Below, one piece after another: positions 62,161 to 64,000 of a stretch of DNA of 64,000 nt (its first letter is position 1; every line of letters begins with the position of its first letter). The DNA is taken from positions 1,240,001 through 1,304,000 of the forward strand of contig JAWQEG010000710.1 in assembly GCA_033782935.1 (NCBI GenBank), in the 5' to 3' direction. Below the pieces are notes generated by a model that saw nothing but the letters and a program-made list of their open reading frames with translations, had not been told where the DNA came from and ran no database searches. Source of the stretch: Petrolisthes cinctipes. Lineage: Eukaryota > Arthropoda > Malacostraca > Decapoda > Porcellanidae. A program made the position numbers and the translations under genes.

Positions 62161-63278
62161 CAACAGTCATTCATGGGTTTGTGGGTGTGTGGGTGTCATT
62201 ACAGTGCTTGGACTGTAAATATCAACTATAATTCATGGGGTCGTGGGTGTTGGGGTGTCATTACAGTGCTTTGACTGTAAATTTTAACAGTCATTCATGG
62301 GGTGGTGGGTGGCATTACAGTGCTTGGACTGTAAATATCAACAGTCATTCATAGGGTGGTAGGTGTGTGAGTGTTATTACAGAGCTTGGACTGTAAATAT
62401 CAACAGTCATTCATGGAGTGGTGGGTGTGTGGGTGTCATTACAGTGCTTGGATTGTAAATATCAACAGTCATTCTTGGGGTGATGGTTGTGTGGGTGTTA
62501 TTACAGTGCTTTGACTGTAAATATCAACAGTCATTCAGAGGGTGGTGGGTGTCATTAGAGTGCTTGGACTGTAAATATCAACAGTCATTCATGGGGTGGT
62601 GGGTGTATGGTTGTCATTACAGTGCTTGGACTGAAAACATCAACAGTCCTTTATGGGGTGGTGGGTGTGTGGGTGTCATTACAGTGCTTGGACTATAAAT
62701 ATCAACCATCATTTAAGGGGTGGTGGGTGAGTGAGTGTCATTACAGTGCTTGGACTGTAAATATCAACAGTCATTCATAGTGTGGTCGGTGTGTGGATGT
62801 CATTACAGTGCTTGGACTGTAAATATCAACTGTCAATCATAGGGTGGTGGGTGTGTGGGTGTCATTACAGTGGTTTGATTGTAATTATCAACAGTCATTC
62901 ATAGGGTGGTAGGTGTCCTTACAGTGCTTGAACTGTAAATATCAACCATAATTCATGGGGTTGTGGGTGTGGGGGTGTCATTACAGTGCTTGGTCTGTAA
63001 ATATCAACAGTCAATCATGGGGTGGTGGGTGTGTTGGTGTCATTACAGTGCTTGGACTGTAAATATCAACAGTCATTCATGGGGTGGTGGGTGTATGGGT
63101 GTCATTACAGTGATTTGATTGTAAATATCAACTATAATTCATGGGGTCGTGGATGTTGGGGTGTCATTACAGTGCTTTGACTGTAAATATCAACAGTCAT
63201 TCATGGGGTGGTGGGTGGCATTACAGTGCTTGGACTGTAAATATCAACAGTCATTCATAGGGTGATGAGTGTGTGGGT

Positions 63279-63813
63279 CCCCCCCAACGGGAACCGCCTT
63301 GACGTGGTGGGGGGGCTTGCGTGTCTCTAAAACCTGGCGAGCTAGACTAGAGGGGGCTCCGACCCCTCCTCTGCCCCGATTTCGGGGAGAGAGGGCTTCC
63401 CATGCTAGTAAGGTCGCCAATGAGAGACCAGACTAAATGGTTCCCATGCATTAGGCTGCCAGTACGGGCCAACAGCGCTGCCCTCCGGAAGGACTGCCCT
63501 CTAGGGGCCGTCCTATGTTGGATGGTTGTGTGTCTGGGCCTGGAGATGTTGGGGAAGAGGGTCTCAGCACCGTCGTGGGCAAACTTTCGAGCCATTGGGG
63601 CTGCTTTTTCAAACGAGTGGCCCCGTGGGGGAAGAGGTACCCCGCCCACGGCGACCAGCGCTCGGTCCCCTCATCTGCCCGGTAGGTAGTAGCTCTTGGC
63701 TCCTGGGGCCAAAAACACTAAACCAATGATATTTGGATAAAGAAAAGCCCCAATCTCTTCCTCGAGCGGTGGTCGACCAGGCCTTCGAGACGTCACTCTC
63801 TGGTCGTGGTAAG
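63279..63813 (+). other. GC-rich leader of the putative LINE
   Basis: 535 bp before the open frame. An ATG at 63402 opens 95 codons ending in TAG at 63687-63689; it has no recognisable domain and overlaps comparable open frames in other phases and on the other strand, as expected of GC-rich DNA, so I treat it as leader and not as a gene. The first part holds a run of seven G in GTGGGGGGGCTTG. Confidence 0.4.
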
Positions 63814-64000
63814 ATGCAGAAAGCTGCAAATAAGAGTAGACCTAGCAGGTCGGGTCTTGTGTCGAAGAACCCTGTTAACGATTTGGACACGTTAATGTTA
63901 ACGAATGTACTCGCATCCTTTACCTATGGCGCTATCCACTCCATTTTTAAGTGCTTTGGAGTAGTCCTCCGAATCCGAATCACATATGACAGTGATTGTA
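63814..64000 (+). CDS. Partial frame, possible LINE ORF1 N-terminus
   Basis: ATG at 63814 opens 62 codons with no stop before the window ends. The start is basic and Ser/Arg-rich (KSRPSRSG), followed by DLDTLMLTNVL and then YGAIHSIFKCFGVVLRIRI. The last part alternates in a way that recalls the beta-alpha-beta start of an RNA-recognition fold, as in the ORF1 proteins of several LINE clades, but no RNP motif can be confirmed because the frame is cut. The context, about 535 bp after an abrupt 5' junction, agrees with an ORF1. Treat as a hypothetical protein if the LINE assignment fails. Confidence 0.45.
   Translation, partial: MQKAANKSRPSRSGLVSKNPVNDLDTLMLTNVLASFTYGAIHSIFKCFGVVLRIRITYDSDC

Larger units (their letters stand above)
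52640..63278 (+). repeat. 62-bp tandem satellite array, block 3
   Basis: Same satellite and orientation, about 10.6 kb, no gene visible. From 54617 to about 62160 it is built of four tandem copies of a 1.98-kb higher-order repeat. The remaining part (about 62160-63278) resembles both the region just left of the second LTR element (46800-47394) and the region just right of it, including units with TCAACTATAATTCAT and GGGTGGCATTACAG. The array stops abruptly at 63278. Confidence 0.96.
63279..64000 (+). mobile_element. Probable 5' end of a non-LTR retrotransposon
   Basis: The satellite ends mid-unit at GTGTGTGGGT and is replaced by CCCCCCCAACGGGAACCG and a GC-richer sequence that shares nothing with the array. 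Near the start is GACGTGGTGGGGGGGCTTG, followed by about 500 bp with no long ATG frame, then an open frame at 63814 running off the window. A G-rich leader followed by an ORF1-like frame, starting abruptly inside satellite, fits a full-length 5' end of a LINE-type element. The clade is not identified, and no 3' end, poly-A or target duplication can be checked here. It could also be unrelated flanking DNA. Confidence 0.5.

Noticed and set aside
1..63278. Dozens of open frames of 60-180 codons in the satellite with a repeated Trp/Cys/Gly-rich pattern such as CHYSAWTVNINSHS
   Set aside because: They follow the 62-bp period through the three phases. The consensus has one TAA per cycle, so long frames appear only where it is mutated. 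Many lack an ATG, they drift with the array, and no frame is conserved against indels.
1..63278. Centromere-type motifs (CENP-B box) or telomeric repeats within the satellite
   Set aside because: No match to the CENP-B box and no TTAGG or TTAGGG runs were seen, so a centromeric or telomeric identity cannot be claimed.
1..63278. TATAAATA in units reading GGACTATAAATATC as promoters
   Set aside because: It is a one-base variant of the common GGACTGTAAATATC and recurs throughout the array without any linked coding sequence.
63347..63890. Overlapping open frames on both strands in the GC-rich leader
   Set aside because: Comparable length in several phases and both strands, no domains, and expected where stop codons are rare because of GC content.

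Overview
The window looks like metazoan nuclear DNA, most likely from an invertebrate. It is a satellite array hit by retrotransposons, and I found no host protein-coding gene, rRNA or tRNA. About 51.7 kb (positions 1-63278 minus two insertions) is one tandem satellite with a basic unit of about 62 bp, roughly 850 units, nearly all in one orientation. The taxon is inferred only from retrotransposon families: a Gmr1-like Ty3/Gypsy element, a CsRn1-like Ty3/Gypsy element and a LINE-like 5' end. An arthropod or similar invertebrate fits, but this is not proven.

Layout. 1-14946: satellite, with an inverted segment at 2173-2582 that forms two large hairpins, and a ~2.6 kb segment (4660-7235) duplicated at 8213-11024. 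14947-21245: a complete, probably recently inserted LTR retrotransposon (518-bp LTRs with 2 differences, 4-bp target duplication TCAT). It has one uninterrupted gag-pol frame of 1533 codons. 21246-47394: satellite organised into higher-order repeats of about 3.98 kb (two copies) and 1.83 kb (two full plus two partial copies). 47395-52639: a second, older LTR retrotransposon (511-bp LTRs with 9 differences, target duplication GGTG). Its gag is collapsed and interrupted and its pol carries one stop codon. 52640-63278: satellite, with a 1.98-kb higher-order repeat in four copies. 63279-64000: an abrupt switch to non-satellite, GC-richer DNA resembling the 5' end of a non-LTR retrotransposon, with a 62-codon open frame running off the window.

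The most interesting object is the first retrotransposon. Its sequence is Ty3/Gypsy-like, but its domain order is gag - protease - integrase - reverse transcriptase - RNase H, the order of Ty1/Copia. That arrangement defines the Gmr1-like group, and its gag carries a SCAN-like capsid region. The second element shows features of the CsRn1 clade: a Cys-His-Cys-Cys gag motif and a primer-binding site resembling tRNA-Trp. Its leader is unusual, holding four tandem copies of the primer-binding-site segment and a 20-bp minisatellite that shares a 12-mer with the surrounding satellite. Empty-site paralogues of both insertions are present in the same array, which orders the duplications and insertions.

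The many short plus-strand open frames in the satellite are a by-product of its composition and 62-bp period and are not annotated as genes.
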